Below are positions 53,235 through 62,752 of a stretch of DNA of 64,000 nucleotides, piece after piece. The notes under the pieces are model-generated. The model searched no databases. It saw nothing but the letters and a program-made list of their open reading frames with translations, and was not told the DNA's origin. Origin of the DNA: Brevundimonas goettingensis. Its GTDB lineage: Bacteria; Pseudomonadota; Alphaproteobacteria; Caulobacterales; Caulobacteraceae. A program made the translations under genes and the position numbers. The stretch spans positions 1,907,001 through 1,971,000 of the forward strand of contig NZ_CP062222.1 of assembly GCF_017487405.1 (NCBI RefSeq), read 5' to 3'. Each line of letters begins with the position of its first letter. The first letter of the stretch is position 1.

Positions 53235-54713
53235 ATGAGCGACGACTCCTATGTTTTCGAAGGCCCCGCGGAGGCGCCCCAGCCCGCGCGGGACAATAAT
53301 CCGCCCCTGTCGATCAGCGAGCTGTCGTTCGCGCTGAAGCGCACGCTCGAGGACCGGTTCGGCCATGTCCGGCTGCGGGGCGAGGTGTCCAAGGTCAATC
53401 GCCACGCCTCGGGCCACGTCTATCTGACGCTGAAGGACGACAAGTCGGCCATCGACGGCGTCATCTGGAAGGGGTCGGTGCGCGGCCTCGGCGTCCAGCC
53501 GGAGAGCGGTCTGGAAGTCATCGTCACCGGCAAGATCACCTCCTATCCGGCGCGGTCGTCGTACCAGATCGTGATCGAATCGATGGAGGCGGCGGGCGCC
53601 GGCGCCCTGCTGGCCCAGCTGGAGCGACTGAAGGTCAAGCTCAGCGGCGAAGGCCTGTTCGACGTCGGGCGCAAGAAGCCCGTCCCGACCTTCCCCGCGA
53701 CCATCGGGGTGATCACCAGCCCGACCGGCGCCGTGATCCGCGACATCCTGCACCGCATCGCCGAACGCTGGCCGTGCCGGGTCATCGTCTGGCCTGTGGT
53801 GGTTCAGGGCGACGCCGCCTCGGGTCAGGTCGCCAACGCCATTCGCGGCTTCGATGCGATGAGCCCGGGCGGCGCCATGCCCCGCCCGGACCTGCTGATC
53901 GTGGCGCGCGGCGGCGGCTCGGTCGAGGACCTGTGGTGCTTCAACGACGAGGCCCTGGCCCGGACGGTGGCGGCGGCGACCATCCCGATCATCTCGGCCG
54001 TGGGGCACGAGACCGACACCACACTGATCGACTTCGTTTCCGACCGGCGCGCGCCGACGCCGACGGGCGCGGCCGAGATCGCGACCCCCGTGCTGTCCGA
54101 CCTCCGCTTCGCCGTCGCCGATCTGGAGCGGCGGCTGGACCGGGCCGGATCGCGGCTGCTGGAGGACCGACGCACGCGCCTCAGGGCCGTGGCGCGGGGC
54201 CTGCCCGCCCGCCCCGAGGAGCTGGTGGCGGTGGCCCAGCAGCGTCTGGACCATGCCTCGAGCCGTCTGGCCTCGGGCCTGCAGCGGAACGCCGACCTGC
54301 ACGAGCGCCGTCTGGTCGCGACGGGCGGCCGCCTGAGCCGCGCCCTGCTCGACCGGGCCATCGAGCGCCGTAGCGACCGGCTGGACGGCGTCGCCGCCCG
54401 GCTGGCGGTTCCGATCCCGCGTCGTCTGGAGCGGGCGCGAGACCAACTCAACGGCCTGTCGCGCGCCCTGGCCAGCCTTGACCCCAAGAAGCCCAAGCCC
54501 GGCTTCGCCCGCATCGACGACGAGACGGGCAAAATGATCGCCAGCGCCGCCGCCCTGTCGCCCGGCCAGTCGGTGACGCTCGTCTTCCCGGATGGCTCGA
54601 AGGGCGCAAGGATCGATGGCGGGGATGAGGCGGCCTCCCCGGCTCCCGTCGCGCGACCGAAGCCCGCTCCGCGCCCCAAGGCCGGACCTGTGGATCAAGG
54701 CGACTTGTTCTAG
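53235..54713 (+). CDS. xseA: exodeoxyribonuclease VII large subunit
   Basis: Degrades single-stranded DNA to short oligomers with XseB. The 492-residue protein has an N-terminal OB-fold ([20 protein letters not shown]), the catalytic core ([55 protein letters not shown]) and a long helical C-terminus. No xseB nearby. Palindromic element copy 2 begins 9 bases after its stop. Confidence 0.96.
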   Translation: MSDDSYVFEGPAEAPQPARDNNPPLSISELSFALKRTLEDRFGHVRLRGEVSKVNRHASGHVYLTLKDDKSAIDGVIWKGSVRGLGVQPESGLEVIVTGKITSYPARSSYQIVIESMEAAGAGALLAQLERLKVKLSGEGLFDVGRKKPVPTFPATIGVITSPTGAVIRDILHRIAERWPCRVIVWPVVVQGDAASGQVANAIRGFDAMSPGGAMPRPDLLIVARGGGSVEDLWCFNDEALARTVAAATIPIISAVGHETDTTLIDFVSDRRAPTPTGAAEIATPVLSDLRFAVADLERRLDRAGSRLLEDRRTRLRAVARGLPARPEELVAVAQQRLDHASSRLASGLQRNADLHERRLVATGGRLSRALLDRAIERRSDRLDGVAARLAVPIPRRLERARDQLNGLSRALASLDPKKPKPGFARIDDETGKMIASAAALSPGQSVTLVFPDGSKGARIDGGDEAASPAPVARPKPAPRPKAGPVDQGDLF

Positions 54714-54722
54714 CCCACCTCA

Positions 54723-54850
54723 CACCGCTCATCCCGGCGAATGCCGGGATCCAGATCCAGACGCGGTGCGGGCCGCAAGGATGCATACGGCGCGAAACTC
54801 CCGACACCCGATGTGCATCTGAATCCCGGCATTCGCCGGGATGAGCGGTG
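54723..54850. repeat. palindromic dispersed element, copy 2
   Basis: Begins CACCGCTCATCCCGGCGAAT and ends with the complement (ATTCGCCGGGATGAGCGGTG); arms are ~30 bases with one mismatch (GAATC for GGATC in the right arm), middle diverged. Starts 9 bases after the xseA stop. A further ATGAGCGGTG follows at 54861-54870. Confidence 0.85.
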
Positions 54851-54927
54851 AGGGAGGGAGATGAGCGGTGAAAAGTAGTGACGCAGTCTTGATGGCGAAC
54901 GCCTGAGACCCGCGCTATCTTCCGCTC

Positions 54928-55134
54928 ATGAACGCCATCGATCCCTCCTCCGGCCCCGCCTCCCTGCACTATGGCGACGGCGAGTTCGCCGTGCTCAAGC
55001 CCGGCCCCTATGTGGTCTGCGCCGTGTCGGGCAAGACCATCCCGCTGGAGGCGCTGCGCTACTGGTCGGCGGAACGGCAGGAGCCCTACGCCAGCCCGGC
55101 CGAGGCCCTGACCCGTATGGTCCCCGCCGAGTGA
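54928..55134 (+). CDS. DUF2093 protein
   Basis: A 68-residue protein: LHYGDGEFAVLKPGPYVVCA and IPLEALRYWSAERQEPYASP are the DUF2093 hallmarks. It is usually beside xseA or lpxK in alphaproteobacteria, as here. Function unknown; the single CAVSGK Cys is conserved in the members I remember. Its stop overlaps the next GTG (GTGA). Confidence 0.88.
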   Translation: MNAIDPSSGPASLHYGDGEFAVLKPGPYVVCAVSGKTIPLEALRYWSAERQEPYASPAEALTRMVPAE

Positions 55135-55982
55135 CCCCCAGCCGTCGGGGCCTGATCGTCGGCGCCGGGTCGGCCTTGCTGGCCTCCACGGCCCCGCCGG
55201 TCTTCGCCGACGCGCCCAGCCTGACGCTGAACGGCCAGTGGAAACAGGGCGGCTTCGCCTTCGGCCGCACCTGGCCCCGCGCCGCCATCTATGTCGACGG
55301 CGAGCCCCTGACGGCGGCGTCGGAGCACGGCCTGTTCGTGGTCGGCTTCGACCGCGACGCCGGCCCCTCGACCACGATCGAGGCGCGCTCGGCCCTAACG
55401 AGCCTGAGCCGCACCCTGGACATCGCCCCCGGGACCTTCCCCGAGAGCCGGATCGACGGCCTGCCGCCCGCAACGGTCGAGCCGACCGATCCGGCCCTGC
55501 TGGAGCGGATCAAGGAAGAGGCGGCGCTCAAGGCCGTCGGCTTCGCCAGCAAGGCCGATACGGACGATTTCCGCGACGGCTTCATCTGGCCTTTGGAAAC
55601 CTACCGGATTTCAAGCCTGTGGGGGGCGCAGCGGATCCTGAACGGCACCCCTGCCCGGCCCCACTACGGCATCGACCTGGCCGCGCCCCAGGGGACCCCG
55701 ATCCGCGCGCCCGCCGACGGCGTCGTGGCCTTCAGCCGCTCGGGCATGCATTTCGAGGGCGGCCTGGTGTTGATCGACCACGGTCAGGGCTTGGTCAGCT
55801 GTTACCTGCACCAGTCGCAGATCGACGTCGCCGTGGGCCAGAGGCTGACGCGCGGTCAGGAAATCGGCTGCGTCGGGATGGAGGGCCGCGCCACCGGTCC
55901 TCACCTGTGCTGGCGCATGAAATGGCGGGACCGGAACATGGACCCGTCGCAGATGATCGGCGTCTCGGTGCCCACAACCTGA
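55131..55982 (+). CDS. M23 family (LytM-type) peptidase with HLC in place of HxH
   Basis: A 283-residue exported protein: signal MTPSRRGLIVGAGSALLAST (GTG start), middle domain, and a C-terminal LytM domain with HYGIDLAAPQGTPI (His178, Asp182) and GPHLCWRMKW (His258, Leu, Cys260). Active LytM endopeptidases use a second His at position 260 as zinc ligand; Cys could still bind zinc. Cuts peptidoglycan cross-links or, if inactive, activates amidases. Confidence 0.88.
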   Translation: MTPSRRGLIVGAGSALLASTAPPVFADAPSLTLNGQWKQGGFAFGRTWPRAAIYVDGEPLTAASEHGLFVVGFDRDAGPSTTIEARSALTSLSRTLDIAPGTFPESRIDGLPPATVEPTDPALLERIKEEAALKAVGFASKADTDDFRDGFIWPLETYRISSLWGAQRILNGTPARPHYGIDLAAPQGTPIRAPADGVVAFSRSGMHFEGGLVLIDHGQGLVSCYLHQSQIDVAVGQRLTRGQEIGCVGMEGRATGPHLCWRMKWRDRNMDPSQMIGVSVPTT

Positions 55983-56006
55983 GGCTAGAAAGCTTAACCG
56001 TAGCGA

Positions 56007-56022
56007 GTTGAGAATTCTCAAC
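56007..56022. promoter_or_regulatory. perfect 16-base palindrome before a response regulator
   Basis: GTTGAGAATTCTCAAC lies 78 bases upstream of the response regulator start and 25 bases past the M23 stop, in an A/T-rich patch. Dyad symmetry of this size suits a dimeric repressor or activator. Confidence 0.5.
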
Positions 56023-56099
56023 CCGATGGACCGGACGCGTCGAAGGCGCCTAACATACAGCTGTGCGTGCCGGATTCGGCATTACGGTCAGAATACTCA

Positions 56100-56591
56100 A
56101 TGTCATCTCTTCACGCGCTCAGCGTCCTGCTGGTCGACGATAACCCCCCTATGCGCACGATCGCGTCCGCGATCCTGCAATCCGCCGGCATCCGCAAGAT
56201 CCGCGAGGTCGGCGACGGCGCCGCCGCGCTCGAGGCCCTGCGCGAGGCGCCCGTCGATATCGCGATCGTCGACTTCAACATGTTCCCGCTGGACGGGGTC
56301 GAGTTCACCCGCCTGGTCCGCAACAGCCCGGACAGCCCCAATCCCTACCTGCCGATCATCATGATGACCGGTCATTCGGAGAGGCATAAGGTCATGGCGG
56401 CGCGCGACGCCGGGGTGACCGAGTTCGTGGTCAAGCCGATCACCGCCAAGGCCATCTTCGACCGCATCCAGGCCGTGATCGTGCGCCCCCGCGCCTTCGT
56501 GAAGGCCGACGACTATTTCGGACCGGATCGCCGCCGCGCCAACGCCGCCGGCTATGCAGGGCCGTTCCGCCGGATCACCGACGGCAAATAG
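56100..56591 (+). CDS. single-domain response regulator
   Basis: A 163-residue receiver protein: LLVDDNPPMRTIA (acidic pair), IAIVDFNMFP (phosphoacceptor Asp), MMTGHSE (Thr) and FVVKPI (Lys). After the receiver is a short basic tail ending with FGPDRRRANAAGY, common among Caulobacterales stand-alone receivers, which signal by protein contacts. ATG at 56100; an earlier in-frame ATG at 56067 is less plausible. No kinase adjacent. Confidence 0.9.
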   Translation: MSSLHALSVLLVDDNPPMRTIASAILQSAGIRKIREVGDGAAALEALREAPVDIAIVDFNMFPLDGVEFTRLVRNSPDSPNPYLPIIMMTGHSERHKVMAARDAGVTEFVVKPITAKAIFDRIQAVIVRPRAFVKADDYFGPDRRRANAAGYAGPFRRITDGK

Positions 56592-56600
56592 CGGCGCGGC

Positions 56601-57530
56601 TCAGGCGTCGAGCGGGCCGAGCGCCTGATAGACGCTGTCAGGCCAGCGCTTGTGAACCCAGAACCAGTCCTCCGGGACCTCGCGCACGCGGTCCTCGACG
56701 AAGGTATTGGCCGCCTGGATGCCGCGCAGGACGTCGCCGGTCTTGTCGCCGGTGTCCGGAACCGCGATCGGCTCATGGGCGGTGACACGGAAGCGCACGC
56801 CGGGCAGGCGCACCACCGACAGGGGCTGCATCACCGTGCCGAACCTCAGGGCCAGACGCGCGGCGCCCGGCGAGGCGTTGACCGGCTCGTCGAAGAAGCG
56901 GACCTCGGGGCCCTGATTGTATTTCTGGTCGACCAGCAGGGCGATGGAATCGCCGCGCTTCATCCCGGCCATCAGTTCGCGCGTGCCGTCGCCCTTGGGC
57001 GCGAACAGACGGATGCCGTAGCGCTCGCGGCTCTGGCGGATGAGGGCGTCGACATAGGGGTTGTTGGCGGCGCGGTAGGTCACCTGGCACGGCACGCCCG
57101 CCGACATGATCACCGCCGCCATGACCTCGAAATTGGCCAGGTGGCCCGAGATCAGCACTACAGGCTTGCCGCTGTCGCGCACGGCGTGCAGCCGCTCGAT
57201 GCCCACGACCTCGACCCGGCCGCCCTCGGGCGTCAGCCGGTCCATGACGGCCAGCTCGGCGAAGGTACGGCCCGTCCGATCCCATTGCTCCACCGCCAGC
57301 CGGTCGCGCTCGGCGACGGGCATGTCGGGGAAGGCGATCTTCAGATTGCGGCGGACGATCTTGTGCGTCCCGACCAGCGGCCCGAGGGTCCGCAGCAGCC
57401 AGCCGCCGAAATTCGAGGCGCGCTCGACCCCCAACGCCCTGAGCAGGGCGAAGAGGGCCGCGAACGCCACGGCCTCGATCCGCCAGATCAGGTCCTGACC
57501 CAGCGGAATCCTGTGGTCTTCACCAGGCAA
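56601..57530 (-). CDS. LpxL/HtrB-type lipid A acyltransferase
   Basis: A 309-residue inner-membrane enzyme that adds a secondary acyl chain to lipid A. H-x4-E site SGHLANFE (His130, Glu135), KGDGTRELMAGMKRGDSIALL and EDWFWVHKRWP are family features. TTG start at 57530 overlaps the SDR stop by 11 bases. Together with waaA and lpxK it extends the lipid A theme. LpxL versus LpxM specificity not decided. Confidence 0.88.
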   Translation of the reverse strand: MPGEDHRIPLGQDLIWRIEAVAFAALFALLRALGVERASNFGGWLLRTLGPLVGTHKIVRRNLKIAFPDMPVAERDRLAVEQWDRTGRTFAELAVMDRLTPEGGRVEVVGIERLHAVRDSGKPVVLISGHLANFEVMAAVIMSAGVPCQVTYRAANNPYVDALIRQSRERYGIRLFAPKGDGTRELMAGMKRGDSIALLVDQKYNQGPEVRFFDEPVNASPGAARLALRFGTVMQPLSVVRLPGVRFRVTAHEPIAVPDTGDKTGDVLRGIQAANTFVEDRVREVPEDWFWVHKRWPDSVYQALGPLDA

Positions 57531-58290
57531 TCGTCAGTCCGCCGTCCACGACCAGCGTCTGGCCCGTCACATAGGCCGCCGCCGGGGAGCAGAGATAGAC
57601 GGCGGTGCCGGCGATCTCGTCCGGCTGGCCGATCCGCTTCAGCGGATTGGGCTCGACGGTCTTTTCCAGGATCTCGGGGTTCTCCCACAGGTATTTGGCG
57701 AAGTCGGTCTGGACCAGGCCGGGCGCGATGCAGTTCACCCGCACGTTCGACGGCCCGAACTCGACGGCCAGGTTGCGCGCCAGCTGCATGTCGGCGGCCT
57801 TCGATACGTTGTAGGCGCCGATCAGGGCGTTCCCGCGAAGACCGCCGATCGACGAGATGATCAGGATGGCCCCGTCCTTCCGCTCCAGCATCTGGGGCGC
57901 GACCATCTGGACCAGCCAGTGGTTGGCCAGGACGTTGTTGTGGAAGATCTTCTCGAACTGCTCGTCGGCGATCCCCGCCATCGGCCCGGCATAGGGGTTC
58001 GACGCGGCGTTGCAGACCAGGATGTCGATCTTGCCGAAGGTCTTGTTGGTCTCATCGACCAGCCGCTGCAGATCCTCCTTAGAGGCGATGTTGGCGGGAA
58101 CGGCGATGGCCGTGCCCTCGCCGTACTTGCCGTTGATGGCCTCGGCGACCTCGTCGCAGGGCCCGGCCTTGCGCGAGGAGATGACCACCTTGGCGCCGTG
58201 TTCGGCCAGCCGCTCGGCGATGGCCTTGCCGATTCCCTTGGACGATCCGGTGATGATGGCGACCTTGCCGGTCAGATCGAACAGTTCCAT
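57520..58290 (-). CDS. short-chain dehydrogenase/reductase
   Basis: A 256-residue NAD(P)-dependent oxidoreductase. TGSSKGIGKAIAERLAEHGA is the cofactor site, LVCNAASNPYAGP the NNAG-type motif, and GAYNVSKAA holds the catalytic Tyr and Lys. Resembles SDR enzymes acting on lipids or alcohols; substrate unknown. The ATG at 58290 is the standard start. The very long open frame upstream is antisense to tipF and is ignored. Confidence 0.92.
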   Translation of the reverse strand: MELFDLTGKVAIITGSSKGIGKAIAERLAEHGAKVVISSRKAGPCDEVAEAINGKYGEGTAIAVPANIASKEDLQRLVDETNKTFGKIDILVCNAASNPYAGPMAGIADEQFEKIFHNNVLANHWLVQMVAPQMLERKDGAILIISSIGGLRGNALIGAYNVSKAADMQLARNLAVEFGPSNVRVNCIAPGLVQTDFAKYLWENPEILEKTVEPNPLKRIGQPDEIAGTAVYLCSPAAAYVTGQTLVVDGGLTIAW

Positions 58291-58443
58291 CGCGTATCCC
58301 CTTGTCTTTTCGTTGGCGTTTCCAGGCTTCATCGCGGGTTTCTTTCCGCGACGCTCTAGCCGATCCGTCCTGATACCCTGATACTCGGGCGATTCCACCC
58401 GGAACCTCGTCTGATCAAGCGAGGCTCCCCAGTCTGGCAGCCG

Positions 58444-59718
58444 ATGCGCGCACTGACGACCGCCTTCCTGTTCTTCGGCTACGTCTTCCTGGCGATGACG
58501 GTGGGCGCCTTTCTGTGGCGACTGGGCCTGGGCGGTGGCTCGGCCTTCGCCGCGGCCGTGGGCTCGCTCGGTCTGCTGGGGACCCTGCACCTGTTCCTGA
58601 CCGGCGGATCGCAGCGTAAGGCCCTGCGCGCCGAGATCGCCCAGGTCCGCGAGGCGCACCGGCTGCTGGCCGACGCGATGGAGTCGACGCAAGGCGCCCT
58701 GACCGAACTGGCCCAGGCCATCGAGGCCGGCGCCCTGACCAATACCGAGGAGCTGACGGGCGAGGTCCGCATCCTCGAAGGCCTGATCCAGCAGATGAGC
58801 GAATCCATCGAGGAGCGGCTGACCGTCGCCCCGATGATCGCCCCCGACAGCCCCGACGCCATCCGCCGCCAGCAGGGCAATATCCTGCTCAAGACGGTGC
58901 ACGACGCCCTGTCGGAGAACCGCGTCGACCTCTATCTGCAGCCGGTCGTCAGCCTGCCGCAGCGCCGGACCATCTTCTACGAGAGCTTCACCCGCCTGCG
59001 CGACTCGACCGACCGCATCATGATGCCGGCCGAATATCTGTCGATCGCCGAGGGCGAGGGTCTGGTGCCCGCCATTGACAACCTGCTGCTGTTCCGCTGC
59101 GCCCAGATCGTGCGCCGTCTGGCGCGTCAGGACCGCAAGGTCGGCGTCTTCTGCAACGTGGCGCTGTCCTCGCTGGGCGATGAGACCTTCTTCCCGCAGT
59201 TCCTCGACTTCCTCTCGGAGAACCGCGACCTGAACCAGGCCCTGATCTTCGAACTGGGTCAGGCGAACTTCGACGCGCGCGGCGCGGTCGAGGCCCGCAA
59301 CATGGCCCGTCTGGCCGATCTCGGCTTCCGCTTCTCGATCGACAAGGTCCAGACGCTGGATCTGAACTTCGCCGACCTGCAGCGCTCGGACGTCCGCTTC
59401 ATCAAGGTCGCCGCCGACCTGCTGATCGAACAGCTGCTGGATCTGGACGGCGGTTCGCCGATCCCAAGCCTGCGCGACATCCAGGCCGCCGACTTCGCCC
59501 ATCTGACCCGCCGCTACGGCATCGAGGTCATTGCCGAAAAGTGTGAGAACGAGCGCCAGATCGTCGACATCCTCGAGCTCGACATCTCCATGGGCCAAGG
59601 CCATTTGTTCGGCGAGCCGCGCGCCATCAAGGAGCAGGTGCTGGCTGAGACCGATCCGCCCGCCGACTTCGTCCGCTCGACCCTGCTGTCGGCGGAGAAG
59701 AGGCGTCGGTACGCGTAA
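58444..59718 (+). CDS. tipF: TipF-like degenerate EAL c-di-GMP receptor
   Basis: A 424-residue membrane protein: two N-terminal helices (~5-25, 35-52), a coiled coil (about 60-125), and an EAL domain (about 145-410). EAL is replaced by ESF (Glu180), and other catalytic motifs are off (DKVQT where active enzymes have DDFG), so it should bind but not cut c-di-GMP. Caulobacter TipF has this architecture and directs flagellum assembly at the pole. No flagellar gene is in the window. Palindromic element copy 3 lies 6 bases after the stop. Confidence 0.82.
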   Translation: MRALTTAFLFFGYVFLAMTVGAFLWRLGLGGGSAFAAAVGSLGLLGTLHLFLTGGSQRKALRAEIAQVREAHRLLADAMESTQGALTELAQAIEAGALTNTEELTGEVRILEGLIQQMSESIEERLTVAPMIAPDSPDAIRRQQGNILLKTVHDALSENRVDLYLQPVVSLPQRRTIFYESFTRLRDSTDRIMMPAEYLSIAEGEGLVPAIDNLLLFRCAQIVRRLARQDRKVGVFCNVALSSLGDETFFPQFLDFLSENRDLNQALIFELGQANFDARGAVEARNMARLADLGFRFSIDKVQTLDLNFADLQRSDVRFIKVAADLLIEQLLDLDGGSPIPSLRDIQAADFAHLTRRYGIEVIAEKCENERQIVDILELDISMGQGHLFGEPRAIKEQVLAETDPPADFVRSTLLSAEKRRRYA

Positions 59719-59724
59719 ATCCCT

Positions 59725-59853
59725 CACCGCTCATCCCGGCGAATGCCGGGATCCAGATTCACACGCGGCGTTCGCCGTTCAGACTCTGTCGGTGGGAAAC
59801 CGCCAGACATCCCATTTGCATCTGGATCCCGGCATTCGCCGGGATGAGCGGTG
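59725..59853. repeat. palindromic dispersed element, copy 3
   Basis: Begins CACCGCTCATCCCGGCGAAT and ends GAGCGGTG; arms are fully complementary to 30 bases, middle diverged. It fills most of the gap between the convergent tipF and copB genes, 6 bases after the tipF stop and 13 bases before the copB stop. Confidence 0.88.
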
Positions 59854-59866
59854 GTGGGGTGCGGGT

Positions 59867-60868
59867 TTAGAACCAGGTCCTGAGGCCGACGACCACCCGC
59901 AGGTCTTCCCCCTCCCCCGCGAGATCGGCCGTCTCACCGAACCTACGGGTCCATTCGACACCGGCATAGGGCGCGAACTCGCGCCGGATCTCGTAGCGCA
60001 GGCGCAGACCCAGCTCGAGCGACGACAGGCCCGAACCCACCTCGATATCCGGCGCGTCAGACGCCGCCAGCGTCACCTCGGCGCGCGGCTGCAGGATCCA
60101 TTTCTGCGTGAGCCTCTGGTCGTACTCGGCCTCGATCCGGGCCGAGAGATCGCCTTCGGTCGAGAGGAAGGCGGCGGCGTCGATCTCGAACCAGTGCGGG
60201 GCGAGACCCTGAACGCCCAGCACAAGGTCGGTCGTGTCCTTCAGATCGGGCCGGAAGGTCTGGCGGACACCGGCCTGCAGGTCCCAGAAGGGCCGGACGG
60301 CGCGGCTGTAGAGGGCCTGAACCTCGGCCTCCTCGAGTTCCGAGCCGCCCTCCCCCTCCGACTTCCACCAGAAGCGGTTGATGTCGCCGCCGCTCCAGCC
60401 CTGGACGTCCCAGAGCCAGGTGGTGTCGCCGTCGCCTAACCCCGCTTCCAGCCGGTCGACGACCACGCCGGTCGTTCGCACGTCCCCGTTCTCGGCCAGC
60501 ATGGCCTCGCGCGCGGCGGCCATGGCGGTCGGGTCGAAATAGCGATCGGCGGCGTGGGCCGGCCCGCTCAGGGCGGCGGCGGGCGTCGGCTGGCGCGGCG
60601 GCCGCCCGGCGTCGTCGGCGCTGCTCGGGATTTCCGGCGGCCTCATGGTCATCCCGGGCATGCTCATGCCGCTCATGTCGTGCCCGGCGTGGGGATCGGC
60701 TGTTGGCTTTGCGGGGGTCTGGGCAGGCGGTGTCTGGGCGGGCGGTGTCTGGGCGGGCGCCATCGTCATCCCGCTCATGTCGTGGCCCGCATGGGGATCG
60801 GCGGTCTGGGCGAGCACGGGCGTCGCGACGGCCAGCGGCAGAAGCATCGGAAGCAGAGCGGCGCGCAT
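59867..60868 (-). CDS. copB: copper resistance protein B
   Basis: A 333-residue outer-membrane protein. Signal peptide (cleavage after VLAQ), then two copies of ADPHAGHDMSGM with PAQTP spacer repeats, a Met/His-rich copper-binding section, and a beta-barrel part ending LRVVVGLRTWF (C-terminal Phe). Binds copper and helps keep it out of the cytoplasm together with CopA. Its ATG overlaps the copA stop by one base, so they form an operon. Confidence 0.93.
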   Translation of the reverse strand: MRAALLPMLLPLAVATPVLAQTADPHAGHDMSGMTMAPAQTPPAQTPPAQTPAKPTADPHAGHDMSGMSMPGMTMRPPEIPSSADDAGRPPRQPTPAAALSGPAHAADRYFDPTAMAAAREAMLAENGDVRTTGVVVDRLEAGLGDGDTTWLWDVQGWSGGDINRFWWKSEGEGGSELEEAEVQALYSRAVRPFWDLQAGVRQTFRPDLKDTTDLVLGVQGLAPHWFEIDAAAFLSTEGDLSARIEAEYDQRLTQKWILQPRAEVTLAASDAPDIEVGSGLSSLELGLRLRYEIRREFAPYAGVEWTRRFGETADLAGEGEDLRVVVGLRTWF

Positions 60869-62652
60869 CAGCCCTCTGCCTCGAGCGGCCGCACAGTGAC
60901 GACGTTGAACATCCCCGCATGCATGTGCATCAGCAGGTGGCAGTGGAAGGCCCAGTCGCCGGGCGCGTCGGCGGTCAGGTCGAAGGTCACCTTCGAGCCC
61001 GGCGCGACATTGACCGTGTGCTTCAGCGGCTGACGCCCGCGCGGCCCGCCGGTGACCAGTTCGAAGAAATGGCCGTGCAGATGGATCGGGTGGGACATCA
61101 TGGTGTCGTTGACCAGCGTCACCCGCACCCGCTCGTTGCGCTCGAACCGGATCGGCTCGACCAGCTCGGAGAATTTCCGCCCGTCAAAGCCCCACATGAA
61201 CCGTTCCATGTTGCCGGTCAGGTGGATCTCCAGCGACCGCGACGGCGCCCTCTGGTCGCGGTTGGCGGTCAGGGCGACGAGGTCGGTATAGACCAGCACC
61301 CGGTGATCGACGTCCTGCAGCCCCAGCGGCCGCTCGCCCAACCGGTCGACCGGATCAGGCGCGATCATGTCCACCCCGACGCCGACCGCCATCTCCGCGG
61401 GCGCATTTTCCGGGTCGCGCATGGCGCCCGGTGAATGGTTCATCGCCCCGTGATCCATCCCGGCCATTCCCGAGTGATCCATGGCGCCCATGCCGCCCAT
61501 CCCCATGTCGCGCATGGTCAGGTTGGGGACCGGCCTCAGCGGCGGCGCCTCGGCCCGCATCCCGGCGCGGGGGGCCAGGGTCGCGACCGCCATCCCCGAC
61601 CGGTCGATGGCCTCGGCGACGAGCGCGAAAGCGCGGTCCTCCGTCGGGCGGACGACGACGTCATAGGTCTCGGCGACCGAGAGCTGGAACTCGTCGGTCT
61701 CGACCGGACGCACGTCGCAACCATCGGCCGCGACCACCGTCATCGGCAGGCCGGGAATGCGGAAGTTGAAGATCGACATGGCCGAGGCGTTGATGATCCT
61801 CAAGCGAACGCGCTCCCCGGCGCGGAACAGGCCGGTCCAGTTCTGATCGGTCGCATGGCCGTTGATCAGATAGCTGTAGGTCGTGCCGTTGACGTCGAGG
61901 ATGTCGCGCGGGTCCATCCGCATCGCGCCCCACCGGCGCCGTTCCTCAAGGCTCATCCGGTCCGACCCGTCGATCAGCCCGGCCAGGGTCGTGCGCTGGT
62001 GGTTGAAATAGCCGGGGGACTTCTTCAGCCGGTCGAGAATCTGGTGCGGATGCAGGGCGCTCCAGTCCGACAGGACCAGCACATGCTCGCGGTCGTACTC
62101 GACCGGATCGGGCGTCAAGGGGTCGATGATCAGCGGGCCATAGAGGCCGATCGCCTCCTGCATGTTGGAGTGGCTGTGATACCAGTAGGTCCCGTGCTGG
62201 CGGACCAGGAACTCGTAGACGAAGGTCTCGCGCGGCCGGATGCCGGGGAAGCTGATGCCCGGCACCCCGTCCATCTGGAACGGCAGCAGCAGGCCGTGCC
62301 AGTGGATGGACGTGTCCTCGTCCAGGGTGTTGGTCACCGACAGCCGCGCCGTCTGGCCTTCGCGCAGCCGGATCAGCGGTCCGGGCAGGCTGCCGTTGAC
62401 GGTCACCGCATGGGCCGTCTTGCCGCCTGCGGTAAACATCTGATGGCCGATGCTGAGGGCGACCTCGGGACCGTTCAAGGGCTCGGCCAGCGATCCCGGC
62501 GACACCGTCCGCGCCCAGGCCGGGGTCAGTCCCTGCAGCATCGCCAGACCGCCGCCGAGCGCACCGCCCCTCAGAAGCGCCCGCCGATCCAGTCCTGTCG
62601 AAGCCGTCAAACCCAAGTCCTCATTCCCGTCGCCCCGCATCGGATCCGACAT
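60868..62652 (-). CDS. copA: multicopper oxidase CopA
   Basis: A 594-residue periplasmic oxidase of Cu(I). Twin-arginine signal DRRALLRGGALGGGLAM, then copper sites HWHG (near 117), WYHSHSNMQEAIGLYGP, HPIHLHGHFFEL and HCHLLMHMHAGM (near 570). A Met-rich insert (MGGMGAMDHSGMAGMDHGAM) sits in the middle. Start uncertain: ATG at 62652, 62640 and 62688 are all in frame and none has a clear ribosome site. The longer open frame upstream is not used. Confidence 0.92.
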   Translation of the reverse strand: MSDPMRGDGNEDLGLTASTGLDRRALLRGGALGGGLAMLQGLTPAWARTVSPGSLAEPLNGPEVALSIGHQMFTAGGKTAHAVTVNGSLPGPLIRLREGQTARLSVTNTLDEDTSIHWHGLLLPFQMDGVPGISFPGIRPRETFVYEFLVRQHGTYWYHSHSNMQEAIGLYGPLIIDPLTPDPVEYDREHVLVLSDWSALHPHQILDRLKKSPGYFNHQRTTLAGLIDGSDRMSLEERRRWGAMRMDPRDILDVNGTTYSYLINGHATDQNWTGLFRAGERVRLRIINASAMSIFNFRIPGLPMTVVAADGCDVRPVETDEFQLSVAETYDVVVRPTEDRAFALVAEAIDRSGMAVATLAPRAGMRAEAPPLRPVPNLTMRDMGMGGMGAMDHSGMAGMDHGAMNHSPGAMRDPENAPAEMAVGVGVDMIAPDPVDRLGERPLGLQDVDHRVLVYTDLVALTANRDQRAPSRSLEIHLTGNMERFMWGFDGRKFSELVEPIRFERNERVRVTLVNDTMMSHPIHLHGHFFELVTGGPRGRQPLKHTVNVAPGSKVTFDLTADAPGDWAFHCHLLMHMHAGMFNVVTVRPLEAEG

Positions 62653-62719
62653 CGGATCGGACCAGGCGTGTCTTTCACAGTTGGCCATTCGACGCACGTC
62701 ACGGACGGTCACCGACGCA

Positions 62720-62752
62720 TTTGTTGCACCCCTTTGTTGCGCCCTTTGTTGC
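62720..62752. promoter_or_regulatory. triple TTTGTTGC direct repeat between copA and ugd
   Basis: TTTGTTGC at 62720-62727, 62733-62740 and 62745-62752, one unit every 12-13 bases, in the divergent promoter gap. May be an operator for one of the two genes. Confidence 0.45.

Noticed and set aside
58291..59727. Long N-terminal extension of the SDR gene
   Set aside because: The open frame upstream of the SDR ATG is antisense to tipF; the SDR family begins at MELFDLTGK.
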